From the NCBI GenBank assembly GCA_034766995.1, contig CM068313.1:60929409-60993408 (forward strand): DNA of 64,000 bases, in the 5' to 3' direction. Shown here piece by piece: positions 31,408 through 43,694 of the stretch; position 1 is the stretch's first letter, and each line of letters opens with the position of its first letter. The position numbers were made by a program, and so were the translations under genes. Below the pieces are notes generated by a model. It saw nothing but the letters and a program-made list of their open reading frames with translations. It was not told the origin of the DNA and ran no database searches. Source of the stretch: Acanthacorydalis orientalis. Taxonomy: Eukaryota; Arthropoda; Insecta; Megaloptera; Corydalidae.

Positions 31408-32699
31408 ACAGGTGGGCTGAAAAGTTCGTAGGCTTGCATAGAAAAAAATTTCTTTTTGATAGAATTTGATTTTATTATTCAATATAGTTCCCATCGAGGG
31501 CGATACAACGATTATAGCGGTCATACAATTTTTCGATACCATTTTTATAATACGATTTGTCTTTAGCCTCAAAATCGACTTCAGTTTCGGCGATTACCTC
31601 TTCATCGGAGCAAAATTTCCGTCCAGCGAGCATCCTCTTGAGGTCTGAGAACAGAAAAAAGTCGCTGGGGGCCAGATCTGGAGAGTACGGTGGATGCGGA
31701 AGCAATTCGAAGCCCAATTCTTGCAATTTCGCCATCGATTTCATTGATTTGTGACACGGCGCATTGTCTTGATGAAACAGCACTTTCTTCTTCTTCAAAT
31801 GAGGCCGCTTTTTCGCGATTTCGTCTTTTAAACGCACCAATAACGCTACGTAATAGTCGCTGTTTATGGTTTTTCCCTTTTTAAGATAGTCAATGAATAT
31901 TATACCATGAGTAACCCAGAATACTGATGCCAGAACCTTGCCAGCCGACTTTTGCGTCTTTCCACGCTTTGGAGTCGGTTCATCACGTGCAGTCCACTCG
32001 GCTGACTGTCGATTGGAGTCCGGTGTGAAATGATGGAGCCATGTTTCATCCATCGTCATATATCGACGCAAAAATTCGGATTTATTACGATTGAACAGCT
32101 CCAAACACTCCTTAGAATCATCGATTCGTTGTTGTTTTTGGTCGATTGTGAGCTCGCGCGGCACCCACTTTGAACAGAGCTTTCGCATATCCAAATATTC
32201 ATGCACGATATGACCAACACGTTCCTTTGATATCTTTAGGGTCTCAGCTATCTCAATCAACTTCACTTTACGGTTATCAAAAATTATTTTGTGGACTTTT
32301 TTGATGTTTTCGTCGGTAGCAGCCTCTTGGGGCGTCCACTGCGTGCATCGTCCTCGGTGCTCATTTCGCCTCGTTTAAATTTAGCAAACCACTTCTCTAC
32401 GATTGATTTTCCTGGTGCAGAGTCCGAATAATGTTTATTAAGCCAAGCCTTGGTTTCAACAGTATTTTTTTTTCGCCAAAAAGCAATGCTTTATTAACAC
32501 ACGAAATTCCTTTTTATCCATTTTTTCAAGGTAACAAAAGTTCTTTCACTAAAAATGCTATAACTCAGATACTAATAGTGCAACAGCTGTCAAATTTATA
32601 CACGCGTCTTTTGAAGGTTAGGGCTAACTAAAAATCATATGGATTTGATACTAGTAGCGCCATTTATGTGTCATCCTACGAACTTTTCAGCCCACCTGT
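31408..32699 (-). mobile_element. Himar-like mariner (irritans type), copy 2
   Basis: 1292 bp with the same inverted ends as copy 1 (ACAGGTGGGC...GCCCACCTGT) and flanking TA (31406-31407 and 32700-32701). Right flank identical to copy 1; left flank unrelated. Confidence 0.97.
31475..32521 (-). pseudogene. mariner transposase, frameshifts in the N-terminal domain
   Basis: The frame 32266-31475 (264 aa) covers KLIEIAETLKISKERVGHIVHEYLDM, the WVPREL linker and all three catalytic Asp (TMDETWLHHF, HQDNAPCH, APSDFF). Copy 1's stop codon reads GAA here. In the N-terminal helix-turn-helix region one base is missing near 32331, and a T-run near 32470 has one extra base, giving two frameshifts. Copies 1 and 2 are thus broken at different places. 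Confidence 0.95.
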
Positions 32700-33104
32700 T
32701 ATATTTATGTACACTGTCCAAAAAAAGTATTGGTACAGTTAACTTTTTTGTAATTAAAATGGTCTAAAAATTTGGAAAAATTTTGAAAAATTAGGTACAC
32801 ATTTATTTATTTTATTATTTATTCAATAACATAAAAAATATCAACAATATTGTATAGAAATTTCAGAAAAAGTCACTATATGAAATTTAACTTATTTTTT
32901 TCAACGAAGAAACTATTATCATAGTTTTTAATTTGTTAACTTCACTGCAATGAATTTCTCTACCCTGCAATTACTGTTATAAGTAGGGGAAATCATCGGT
33001 AACTCATTATTTGTGCGATATTGAAACTGTGGTAAGACATTTTTTTTTCAAATTGTATAGTAAATTGAGAATAAAATTAAACCATAGGTCAAAAAATTAA
33101 AGAA

Positions 33105-33740
33105 ACTACATTATCTGAACGAAAAATTATTTTGGATTGCATGTAAAATGGAAATCATACAGTTTCATTAGGAAAATAATAAATACGAGGTAATTTACAG
33201 TTCGAAAGATGACATAACCACATAATGTTAGATAACAAATGTTAAAGTCTAGTCATAAAAGGATCTAATTCCCAAGAACGACAGATCAACCATATGATTA
33301 GTGAGATCTCTAGACATTGTCAGCTAAACTAAGTCTTGTTTAAAAAAAAAAACTAGAGTTCGAAGTGTAATTAATCGATTTAAAGGCAAGGAAAACCTAG
33401 AAAATCAAACAAGAATTGGATTTCCAGGAAAACTTTCGAATAAAGAAGAACGGCATGTTATGAAAAGAATTAAAAATAGATTTAAAAATTACTTCATCAG
33501 AAGTAGTAGCAGAGTTAAAAAAAGATTTTGATAAAACTGTTACACACAGAACCGTGAAAAATATATTGTATACTACCGGTTATAATGTTTGAGTACTTAG
33601 TAAAAAAAACCCTATATAAGTAAAATCAATAAGGGTAAAAGAATTAATTTTGCAAAAAACCACCAGAACAAAAATATGGATTTGCTGAAAACTAATCTTT
33701 TCTGATGAAAGTAAATTTAACGTTATTCGCTCCGATGGTC

Positions 33741-33807
<67 letters not shown>

Positions 33808-34170
33808 TCGAGAAAACCTAATACAGAATTGAACATAGAAAATTTGTTAGCGACTGTGAAACATGAGGATGTGGGAGTGATGGTGTGAGGTTGCATGGAA
33901 GCATCTGATGTGGGAAAGCTTGTTTTCGTCGATGGGATAATGGATAAGATGGTTTATGTAGAATATTTTGAAAAATAACCCAAAAATAGTGCTGAAAAGC
34001 TAGCTCTTGAAAGTGACTTCTACTTTCAACATGACAATGACTTCAAGCAGACATCTCTCGTAGTCAAGGAATGGATTTTGTATAACATCCTCCCCCAATA
34101 CCATTAACACACCTTGATTTAGATATACTGGACAGGAAGATCAGAAAACATAATAAGAGATTGGCCCATA
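33105..34170 (+). pseudogene. Tc1-like transposase relic, copy 2
   Basis: Same fragment series as 6480-7510: LSERKIILD, INRFKGKENLENQ, SSEVVAELKKDFD, the FSDESKFNVIRSDGR catalytic block, a long TA expansion, KPNTELN, then YFQHDND. The LTVKHEDVGVMV region carries an extra stop (TGA for TGT near 33886). Confidence 0.82.
33743..33804. repeat. (TA)n inside Tc1 transposase relic
   Basis: About 30 TA units where the duplicated site (7120-7141) has about 10. Confidence 0.95.
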
Positions 34171-34309
34171 TTTGGGGTCAGCGATTTATATTTCATCGCT
34201 GTTGACTTAGTAAATTTAATATTTTAAGAGGAAAAATTACAAAATGCATTCTACTCTCTTGCAGACGTTCCGGAGCTAACATATGAATGTGATTTTTCCA
34301 AGAAAAGCA

Positions 34310-35355
34310 CATTTTTTTATATTTCACCTTTCAAATGTGTGTAACGATTCAGAGCATATTCATCACATTATTCTTTACTATTTCCGTAAAGGAAAGGACG
34401 CAAAATGAATTACTGAAAAGATTTGTAAATTATACTGGGATTATGCAATAAACATTCGCACATATTTTTGGTAATTTAAAAAGTTTCGTGAGGGAGATTT
34501 TGATTTGAAAAATAAAAAAAATGGTCGCCAATTTGTGTTTGACAATGAACAATTAAAAGCGATACTCGAAAGTTATCTACGTTTAATAACGCGTGAGATA
34601 GTAGTAAAGATGAATTTCTCAAAAATTCTGTAACTAGAGGACTTCATCGTATGGGGAAAGTTAACGTACTCGCTGCGTGGGTGCTGCATGAGCTGACTGC
34701 GGATTAGCGCGAGAACAGGATGAGTGCGTGTGTTTCGTTGAAGTCTCGTGAAATTGAGGAACCCTTTTTTGCTTAATTTGATAACAGAGGACGAAAAGTG
34801 GATATTGTACAGTAATAAAAAAAATGTTGAGTGAACTTTGACAAACCTGGACAAACTTCTTAAACGATCGAAAAATCAAGTCTTACCAATAAGAAAAATA
34901 TATTGTTTTTGGTGTGATTTTCGCGGAATAATTTATTATGAAATTTTAAAATTCGGAGAAACTGTGACTGCAGACAACAACAGCTTGACAAATTAAATCA
35001 GGCAATAACAAGAAAAACGACCCAATTATCCGGAAGAGTTAGCATAGTATGCAGCATGACAATGAATGGCCACACAAAGCGTGCATAACGCAAAAAAAAT
35101 TCTGACCAGAATTGAGAAATGCTTCCACACCCGCCTTATTCTCAAGACTTTGTCTCTTCTGATTTCTATCTGTTACAGTCTTTGCAAAATAGTCTCGATT
35201 AAAAAAATTCTAAACACACGAATAAGTGAATTCCTTCCTAGTATCATTCTCCAGGTGAAAATTATCAGAATTTTACAAAAACCGAATACAAAAATTTGTC
35301 GAACGTCACGATATAGTTATACAAAACGAAGGAAATTATATATTAAATTTATAAT
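34310..35355 (+). pseudogene. mariner relic nested in Tc1-like element, copy 2
   Basis: Parallel to 7690-8645. It keeps a slightly longer 3' part: 35280-35325 holds about 45 bases missing from copy 1. Confidence 0.78.
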
Positions 35356-35821
35356 AAAATAATTACCGTAAAATATAATTTAATTTTACCTATTATCAAT
35401 GACAATAAATATGGGTAAAACTAACATAATTAGTAAATCTCAATTAAGGGAAATTTCGATGCCAAATAGATTGAAAGTGGCGATGAGGTGAACCGGTTTA
35501 CCGACATATTATTAATTTCAAATTTTCTGAAAACACTTATTAATGTAATTCAATTTACTACAAAGTGTGCGAATAATTTTTTCGCGAAAAAAAAAGACAA
35601 TTTTAATTAATGCTATTTTTTGCAATTCTAATAAGTTCTTGTTATTATTTTTATATTATTAAATAAATAATATATTAATAAATATGAAATATACAAATTT
35701 GTTCCAAAATATGTACAGTTTTTTTAATCAGACCCTTTCAATTACAAAAATGTTAACTGTGCAAATACTTTTTCATTCAGTATATATACATATATATATA
35801 CATGTATGTATATATATATAT

Positions 35822-36183
35822 TGTTGAAATAAACGAGGGTCCATGAAATAATTATGATGTTTTATTAAGGAACGGGTGAAATATTGAGTTTGTGAATAAA
35901 AATACTTCTCAGAATTTAAACGTGTTATATTTACGAACGGCTTATTGCGACTGACTATATGAATGATCGCAGTACAAAAGTGAACAAGTAATACAACGAG
36001 ACTATTGTCGTCTGAATTCACTTATCAAACATATTTTTCTTAAACGATATTTAACATATAAACATTCAACAATCGCTACCGACATACTTCAATGTCGATA
36101 CTTTCTCACGCCCACATTCGCATTGCGGTGCGTTCGCAACGCATAACTTATGATACGATGTAAATGTATCTTATATTTCAACA
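35822..36183. other. 362-bp TG...CA unit, possible solo LTR, copy 2
   Basis: Same termini and length as 9106-9467. Confidence 0.35.
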
Positions 36184-36207
36184 TATATATATATATATAT
36201 ATATATA

Positions 36208-36408
36208 CACTCCTCTCGCCGGTTTTTTGAAACTTTTTTCCGGCATCCAATCCTCAAATTCACAAAAAACTTCAGTATCCAACACCGTCCTCCACTATTC
36301 CCGGGTAAAAAGCTGCGGCTAAGACACCGGATTCTCACCCATCATGTATACAACACAGATGTATTTTATTCAGATCAATAAAATCATTTTTCTTTTCTTC
36401 TTTCTTCT

Positions 36409-36411
<3 letters not shown>
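36208..36411 (+). mobile_element. LINE 3' end fragment, copy 2
   Basis: Same GCCGG/CCGGC stem-loop and ATCAATAAAATC tail as 9484-9686. Confidence 0.6.
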
Positions 36412-36480
<69 letters not shown>

Positions 36481-36505
36481 GTATATATGTATGTATGTAT
36501 ATATA
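36412..36505. repeat. (TA)n with TATG tail
   Basis: Duplicate of 9687-9782. Confidence 0.95.
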
Positions 36506-37076
36506 AAGCAGAAGTATTACAAAAAAAGTCAGCTGTAAAAAATTAACAATTACAAAAGGCAAACCACCAGTTGAGCGTGCGCCGGCGACGACGAGTTATA
36601 CGTATTTTCTACCTGCTGACAAGCTTCCCTTCTCTAATGTGTCATTTATTTGTACGGCTGCCTCGCAAGCCAAACAGCAGGTCAGAAACGAGTAAGCTCG
36701 TTCAATTCGCTTCGATGCCGAAGAGCAGGCGGATAATTCGTTTGTTTCTCTATGATCGGACAAGCAGCCCAACGGCTGGCTGACAATGCTTATCCTGTAC
36801 GACTGGCCAACGAAACAAGTGGATGATCGGTTAGCATGGCAAAAAAATACTATTGACTGAAGTAGGTTACACCACACCAACATCTAAAACTGACAGTCAG
36901 AGGTGTTATTGTAGGGATGTTGTTGAGGGTAAATGATAATGTGTACTTCGAAATAGCTGACTGTCAGTTCAACTGAAGTAGTTCAAAAATTTTGAATATG
37001 GACTGTAATTTACATTGAACTGAGATTATGAGCGTAGTTTCTATCAATTGTCATTTAGTCACGTGATTTTAACATG

Positions 37077-37141
<65 letters not shown>

Positions 37142-37474
37142 ATATTTATTTATTTTTTTCGATTAGTTTAGTTGATGGTTCTTCTCTTCTAATAATGTCT
37201 GTAGACATCTGCTTTAATTTGATCGTTCCTGGGAACCAGTTTTCCCAGACAACCAATTTTTATTTCTATTCTTTTATAACCTGAATTCTAAATTTAAACT
37301 TCAATTTATTTGCTAGGAAAAATTGAAAAAAAAACTAGTAATCATGATAAAAGGAAAAAGGGAAGTTAGTAATAGAATCACCCACCCCCTGCTCAAAGCA
37401 AAATCGCATTTTTAACTGGTGAAGTGATACGATATGTTTCGCTCTGCATTGTCTTCGACGAAGCCGGTTACATA
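36506..37474. other. unassigned duplicated sequence with a TA tract
   Basis: Counterpart of 9783-10775. The TA tract is at 37079-37146. No gene seen. Confidence 0.5.
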
Positions 37475-38139
37475 CGAGGTCAGACAATTAAGTAATGCGA
37501 CAAAATTCAAAAATCGAGTATATTTAAAAATTAAGGTACATCGCTGCAATCCCCTTCAAAGTAGTCCCCTCCCGCATCTATACACTTATTCCAGCGAGTT
37601 TTCCAGTTTTCGTAACAATTCTGGAACACTTCTTGTGGGACCTCTCCGAGTACCCTCGTCACAGATTCTTGGATATCTTCAACGGAGTCAAAATGTCGAC
37701 CTTTGACGAATTTTTTCATATGGGGGAATAGGAAAAAGTCGCAGGGTGACATGTCCGGTGAATAGGGCGGTTGTGGTAACGTTGCGATGCCTTTAGACGC
37801 CAAAAACTGAGAGACACTGAACGCACTGTGACAGGGAGCATTGTCGTGATGCAGAACCCAAGTCTTCGCGATCTCTGGACGCACTCTGAGCACCCTTTTT
37901 CGTAATTTTTCGAGCACATTGCGGTAGAATACTTGATTTACGGTTTGTCCAGGTGGTACGAACTCTTTGTGAACCACCCCTTTGCTGTCGAAGAAGCAAA
38001 TCAACATGATTTTCACTTTAGACTTGCTCATTCTCGCCTTCTTTGGCCTTGGTGCTCCAGGGGACAGCTACTGTTGGCTTTGTCGTTTAGTTTCGGGTTC
38101 ATATTGAAAGAACCAACTTTCATCACCAGTAATAACTCG
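37475..38139 (-). mobile_element. mariner family 2, copy B, 5' end deleted
   Basis: The left terminus CGAGGTCAGACAATTAAGTA is intact and preceded by TA (37473-37474). The element is on the minus strand, so this is its 3' end. It breaks off at 38139 inside the codons upstream of the first catalytic Asp, without a second terminus. Confidence 0.93.
37531..38031 (-). pseudogene. mariner family 2 transposase C-terminal part
   Basis: A 166-aa open frame with the second and third catalytic Asp (LHHDNAPCHSAF, MSPCDFFLF) and 34-residue spacing. Upstream the TGG seen in copy A reads TAG, and the N-terminus is deleted. Confidence 0.9.
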
Positions 38140-38155
38140 CACGTCTCGCACGTCT
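38140..38155. other. deletion junction filler
   Basis: Between the truncated mariner and the resumed Jockey-like relic lies a short stretch with CACGTCTCG twice in tandem. It matches neither side and looks like end-joining filler. Confidence 0.6.
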
Positions 38156-38580
38156 CGTCATGGTGTATTCTATGTTCTCGTTTTTTTCTTTAACTCCAAC
38201 TTTTATTTTCCAAGTTTTAATATTGTTTGTAATGTATTGTTCAGATGGATTGCTGCCGAGGTCTTCATTTGCACGATGGAATTATTCAAAGTGATCTGCA
38301 ATTTTCTCTGCTTTGTCTCTGTTATCGAATGCATGTGTACAGTCATCATTTTTCAAGAATGGAACGGGCACTCTTCTATTTAATTTCATAATTTTCATGG
38401 TTTCCCATTAATTTCTGTGTCTGATTTGTATGTTCTTCAGGCGATTTTGCCATATGTTATTTCTTAGTTCGAACAAATCTTGTCTGAGTTCATCCGATAG
38501 ATTATTTCTTATCCATCTATATTGTTCTTCTCTGGTCCTCTGCTATAATCTTCTTGCTGTGTTCCTTAATTTGATTTTTC

Positions 38581-38583
<3 letters not shown>
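38156..38583 (-). pseudogene. Jockey-like LINE relic, truncated duplicate
   Basis: Matches 12034-12464. The 1.26 kb corresponding to 10776-12033 is absent from this copy. Confidence 0.85.

Positions 38584-38623
<40 letters not shown>
38584..38623. repeat. (TA)n at RTE 5' flank
   Basis: About 20 TA units, where copy 1 has a 164-bp compound tract. Confidence 0.95.
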
Positions 38624-38625
<2 letters not shown>

Positions 38626-38632
38626 TAATCAA

Positions 38633-38777
38633 AACGACCGCGCGGCACTGAAGCGGCACTGGAGCAGCACTGGAGCGACACCGGTTCCCGTCCGATCACC
38701 GGAGTTAAGCAGTGCCGGGTCCGGTCAGTCCCGGGCTCGGACGGACGACCGTCCCGGAACGCCGGGTGTCGTTGTCG
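38633..38777 (+). pseudogene. 5S rRNA-derived leader of RTE LINE, copy 2
   Basis: Same 5S core as copy 1 (CCGTCCGATCACCGGAGTTA then AGCAGTGCCGG) and same internal GCGGCACTG repeats. It reads GGTCCGGTCAGT where copy 1 has extra G/T bases. Confidence 0.85.
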
Positions 38778-38812
38778 AATACTCGCCAACACGCAAGTGG
38801 GATCAGGGTATC

Positions 38813-41446
38813 TATGCTTAAATCTCTATCTATAATTGCAGGTCATTATCGAACGAAGAAAGACTGGAAGAACTCCAAGAAGAACTGACCAAAATTAAGT
38901 GGGACATTATAGGACTTAGTGAAGTACGAAGAAAAGGAGAAAAAACGCTGGAACTGAAAAACGGAGATTTTCTTTACTATCGTGGATCAGAAGAAGGAAA
39001 TATAGGAGGAATCCGATTTATCGTAAATAAGAAACTAAAGGATAACATTGTGGAAACAGAAAGCACATCAGAACGTGCGGCGAGATTGGTAATTCAAATA
39101 TCGAACGGGTATCAAATCCAAATCATGCATGTCTACGCGCCTGCAACAGCTCATAAGGACGAAGAAATTGAAGATTTCTACCAAGAAGTAGGAAAACTTA
39201 ACGACAAGGGAAACTGTCACTACGAAATTATAATGGGAGATTTTAACGCAAAGATCGGAGAAAGGCAAGAAAATGATAATGTAGTTAGAAAATTTGGCTT
39301 TTGAACAAGGAATGAAAGAGGAAATCGACTAATTGATTTTGCAGAGAGCACGGGTTTATATGTGATGAACTCCTTTTTCAAGAAAAATATCAAAAGAAAA
39401 TCGACATGGAAAGGTCCCAATAATATCAAAAACGAAATAGACTACATCCTGGTAAATAAAAAATCAATTGTGGAAGATTGTTCCGTATTAAATAGATTTA
39501 ATGCCGGGAGCGATCATCGGATGGTAAGAAGCAGAATACGCATAAATGCGAGACTGGAAAGAGGAAAACTTTTCAGGACTCCGAGGAAAACAATTAATAT
39601 TCAAATTCTAGAAGAGAGAAAAGTAGAATTTGAAACGGAATTAAAAAACCGTTTTGATATATTGGAGAACGTAAATGCGAATGTAGAAGAAAAAGTGGTT
39701 GAAATTATCAAAGAGTCCGCACAAGAAATAGGAGGAACCCTTAAAATAAAATCAAATAAGAAAATATCAGAAAAAACTGAATGTCTAATGAAGAAGAGAA
39801 GAGAAATAAAACTAACAGATAATGTGAAACACCGAATCGAATATATCGAACTTGGCAAAACAGTGAGGAAGTGTATTAGAGAAGACGTTCGAGTGTACAA
39901 CAATGAACTAGTTAAGAAGAATATCGAAGAAAATAAAAGCTACCGGAAAACGAAACAGAGCTTAATGATTGGCGAAGAACATATAACTGCCTTGAAATTG
40001 GATGATGGGAGCAGAATCTTCAACAAAAACCGAATCATTAAAACAGTAGAAGAGTTCTACACAGACCTGTACAAAAATACATGTAACAAAGAAAACGAGA
40101 ATAGGAAACATACAAAGTAAGGTGTCCCAACCGTGCTACCGGAAGAGGTTATGAAAAATTATAAAGAGGATTTGAAAAATTATCGGCCGATTAGTTTACT
40201 GCCTACGATATATGAGATCTTTACAAAAATAATTTCGAAACGTCCACAAGTGCAACTAGATTTCGCCCAACCAAGGGAACAAGCAGGATTTAGAACCGGA
40301 TTTAGTACAATGGATCATATTCAAGTAGTGAGTGAAGTAATAAGCCGGTCAAATGGATACCGAATACCAGTGTGTCTTGGATTTATAGACTACGAGAAGG
40401 CTTTCGACTCCATCGCCACCTTGTCGGTGATATCTGCATTGAAGAACCAGGGCATAGAGGGCGCACATTTAGAGCTGCTAGATAACATCTATGAAAAAGC
40501 AACGATGTCGGTGAAGCTACATGAAGAAACAAGAAAGATAAAGATCGAGAAAGGTGTAAGACAGGGAGATGCAGTTTCTCCGAAATTGTTTACTACGGCC
40601 TTGGAAGAAGTATTCAAATCGCTCGAATGGGAGGACAAAGGAATCGAGATAAAGGGCGAAAGATTAAGCCATCTCCGGTTTGCCGATGATATAGTTATTT
40701 TCGCAAATACTCCGGAAGAGTTGCAAAAGAGAATAGAAGAACTAAACGATGCCAGTCAAAAAATCTGCCTTAACATGAATCATACGAAGACAAAAGTACT
40801 GTTCAATGCGTTTGTTTGTCCGAATAAAATTGAAATAAAAGGAACGGAAATAGAAGAAGTCACGAAATATGTTTATCTAGGCCAGCTTATCAACGGAGGT
40901 GGATCATTCACTGAAGAAGTAATTAGGAGAATAAAAATGGGATGGAGCTCTTTCGGTCGAAACGCCTCGATATTTAAATCAACAATCCCACTCTGTTTAA
41001 AGAAACGAGTATTCGATCAGTGTATACTACCACCAGTCCTTACCTACGGCAGCGAAACATGGGTGCTTAACGCCAAAATAGTTCAAAGACTCCAAACAAC
41101 ACAACGAAGTATGGAACGATGCATGTTGGGAATAACAAGAAGAGATAGAAAGAGAATAGAATGGATACGAAAACAAACAGGAGTCACAGATAAAATAAGA
41201 AGAGTAAAGAGTCTGAAATGGAAATGGGCGGGACATGTCGCAAGAAGAGAAGACAACCGATGGACAAGAGAAATTATTGACTGGGAACCAAGGAATATGA
41301 AAAGACCGAGAAAGAGACCAATGAACAGATGGGATGAGGATATTAAAAACGTTCTTGGAAATCTGTGGAAAAGAGAGGCACTGAATCGAACAAAATGGAA
41401 AATCATGGAAGAGGCCTTTATCCAGCAGTCAATTAACAGTGGCTGA
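38813..41446 (+). pseudogene. RTE endonuclease/reverse transcriptase, copy 2, broken
   Basis: Endonuclease blocks as in copy 1 (IGLSEVRRKGEK, IIMGDFNAKIG, GSDHRMV). The frame is disturbed just after the ATG, interrupted by TGA at 39302 and TAA at 40118, and shortened by the deletion near 40150. From 40133 to 41446 it is open: KNYRPISLLPTIYEIF, EQAGFRTGFST, LGFIDYEKAFDSI, KGVRQGDAVSPKLF and LRFADDIVIF, with an intact catalytic DD. The C-terminal region follows with YGSETWVL and WAGHVARR. It ends QQSINSG just before the 3' terminus, so the 3' UTR is almost absent, as is usual for RTE. Confidence 0.9.
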
Positions 41447-41449
41447 TGA

Positions 41450-41451
<2 letters not shown>

Positions 41452-41505
<54 letters not shown>

Positions 41506-41514
41506 AATATATAT
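41452..41514. repeat. (TA)n at RTE 3' end
   Basis: About 28 TA units. Homology with copy 1 ends inside it. Confidence 0.95.
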
Positions 41515-42969
41515 TCGATCTATTATGTAAAATTCAGTTCAATCTAGAATTTGTTCCAGAAAATCAAAAATATTAGAAACGACTGCGATTGTTTCTCTGA
41601 AACTACTACAAGATATGCAAACACAACAGTTAAATATGAAAAGTAAGCAAGGAAAACAATCCTCGAATTGGACAATGAAATCGATCTACGAGGACTTAGT
41701 AATAATTTATATAATCAGATTATTTCACTGTTCTTTTTTGTAATTTCGCCTTCTTTTCGGAAAAACGCACGAATTTATTTACGATAACATCACTCTATAT
41801 ATTGTGTTCGTGTGTGGAGTGAGGGGCTCTTAAACGAACTGGTTCGATTTGGAACATAGAACCGATTTATTCACATGCGAATCAACGTGATCGACGGGAT
41901 TACAAAGAATAATTTGTCAGTAATAGGTGAGTGAGAGAAGATCACATTATTGAGATACGCTCCTAGTCAGTAAGTACCATTTTACAACAGAACCAGTGGA
42001 CATTTGATAACAGACATAATCCTCCCGAACAAGAGGAATTAGTAACAGGTTCAATTCTTAACAAAAGATTGCTGTTCAGCTCTAAAGATGAGCGGATTTT
42101 ACATAAAACGTACAAAATAATCGATAAATCAGAGTTGTTGTTAATTTATTTCACAAACGACTCGCTGCGCCTAAAACTTATCTGTCTAAAAAATACAACC
42201 GAATTTTATATTCGGTCATATTTCGAAGCATTAGATTGATCCGGTAATCACGTAAATTAGTTTCAGTACATTTTTCAAGGCGCACTCGTATTCTAGGAAC
42301 TCCGTCCCAAGGGCCGTGCTTCCCTTTTCGCCGGAACATTTGTTTAAGACGGCAAGAGTTTCCGGGATACTCGTCGGAATCACATTGTTTTGGAACCGTA
42401 ATGTTTGAAACTGCTTGGCCGTGTCGTTGGAAATGTTTTCGGTTTCGAAATCCACAGGAACGCACGAATAAAAACCACTTCGCGTCTTTTAATAGATTCA
42501 TTGATTATAATATAATTGAATAGTGATATAATATAACGCACTGGGTATTATAATGTGTCTATAATCGACTGTCAATTAGTACACTTGAAAGTGACTGGTC
42601 CTTACTGTTGTAATCGACTGGGTGGCGAACATATCGTCGCCAACCCTTATATATCGTCAAGTTATCAGTACGAAGAATTAAAGCAAAAAGTAGATCACGA
42701 GCGCAACATCGTCATCTTCCTGCTGTTTACACTTTGAATAATTTGTTTTGTACAAATGATACAATTGAACTGCGATTGTGTGTTCCTCACCGACAACCGT
42801 ACGTATGTGAAGGAATGTGAATGCATTACAGCCGTACTGCCTTTTTCGCCGGCACATTTGTTTATTACACAGTTTATTACAAGAGTATCACACAAGGTTA
42901 ATTCCGGGTTACTTGTCGGAATCGTATGGTTTCAGAATTGTGATAAAACGAACAAGGACCTAGTTAAAT
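41515..42969. other. unassigned sequence with an internal ~110-bp repeat pair
   Basis: CTTTTCGCCGGAACATTTGT...CTCGTCGGAATC (about 42325-42395) recurs diverged as TTTTTCGCCGGCACATTTGT...CTTGTCGGAATC (about 42842-42925). Short frames on both strands through these blocks have no recognisable motifs. No gene called. Confidence 0.45.
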
Positions 42970-43694
42970 TATAAGGAAATCGAAAAATATAAATAATAGA
43001 TGTATTTAGTTTTTTTTTCATAATAAATAAAACGCGTTTTCTATTTGATGACTTAAAAATTGAAACGAGTTGAAATGAAATTATTTACATTAATTATTTA
43101 GTATTTTTTAATGTGGAACGTGTCTGGGTGTGCCAAATGAAAAATTAAACGTTTAACATATTTTCTGTTAAACAAACATTTATTTTTCAATAAATTTCGT
43201 TGGTTTCAAAGTAAAAAGAAACGGTTTTTTCTTTTTTTTTTAAAAAAAAACGAAATAAAACTGAACATAAGAATAAATTTTACAATTTATATAATGTACA
43301 CTTTTGTACCATAACAAAAGTTAGAAAATGAAGAGAAAAGTAATAATTATTTTTTTAGATTTAACATAAATGTATATTAAACATTATGTAATAATTCACT
43401 AATAAGAGTTTGTTGATTTAAATAAAAAATGTGAAAAAGGTAGTCGCAGGCGCCTCCATGGTGATTTGATATAATTATCAGAATTTCATCTTGATTTGAA
43501 TGATTTTGGAAGCTATACAAACATCACAATAGCTCCTCGTTTACTGCCGCCTTTGACGGGCATGCTTCACTGTTGTGTATTTTACCACAACTAATTCATC
43601 GGAACATAGTCCGGTATCTTCAGTTTTGTATTTAGTCGCACGTTAAAGAGTGACTTGTTTTGTTGTTGGCTCACTCAGGTACCAATTCCCAGCA
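42970..43694. repeat. ~700-bp direct repeat, left copy
   Basis: Aligns with 44577-45259 from AATAGATGTATTT through AAACGCGTTTT, GTGGAACGTG, GGCGCCTCCATGGTGATTTG, CATCACAATAGCTCCTCGTT and CTCACTCAGGTACCAATTCC. The match ends at CCAATTCCCAG in both copies. No coding frame. Confidence 0.85.

Larger units (their letters stand above)
32712..35782 (+). mobile_element. Tc1-like element with nested mariner relic, copy 2
   Basis: Same ends, order and nested relic as 6113-9070. It is longer mainly because of an expanded TA tract at 33743-33804 and small insertions such as one near 33085 and one near 35290. Confidence 0.85.
38633..41451 (+). mobile_element. RTE-clade LINE with 5S rRNA-derived leader, copy 2
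   Basis: Same structure as 12637-15303: 5S-like leader, coding region, then a 3' end at GGCTGATGATGATA running into TA repeats. The reverse transcriptase core is kept here, but about 180 bp just before it are deleted. Confidence 0.88.

Noticed and set aside
31408..32699. Active mariner source copy
   Set aside because: Ends are intact, but the N-terminal domain has two frameshifts, and copy 1 has a frameshift plus a stop.
42178..42974. Three short frames with repeated GEKGS/PFSPAHLF-like wording
   Set aside because: The similarity reflects the ~110-bp DNA repeat pair read in different frames and orientations; no protein family recognised.
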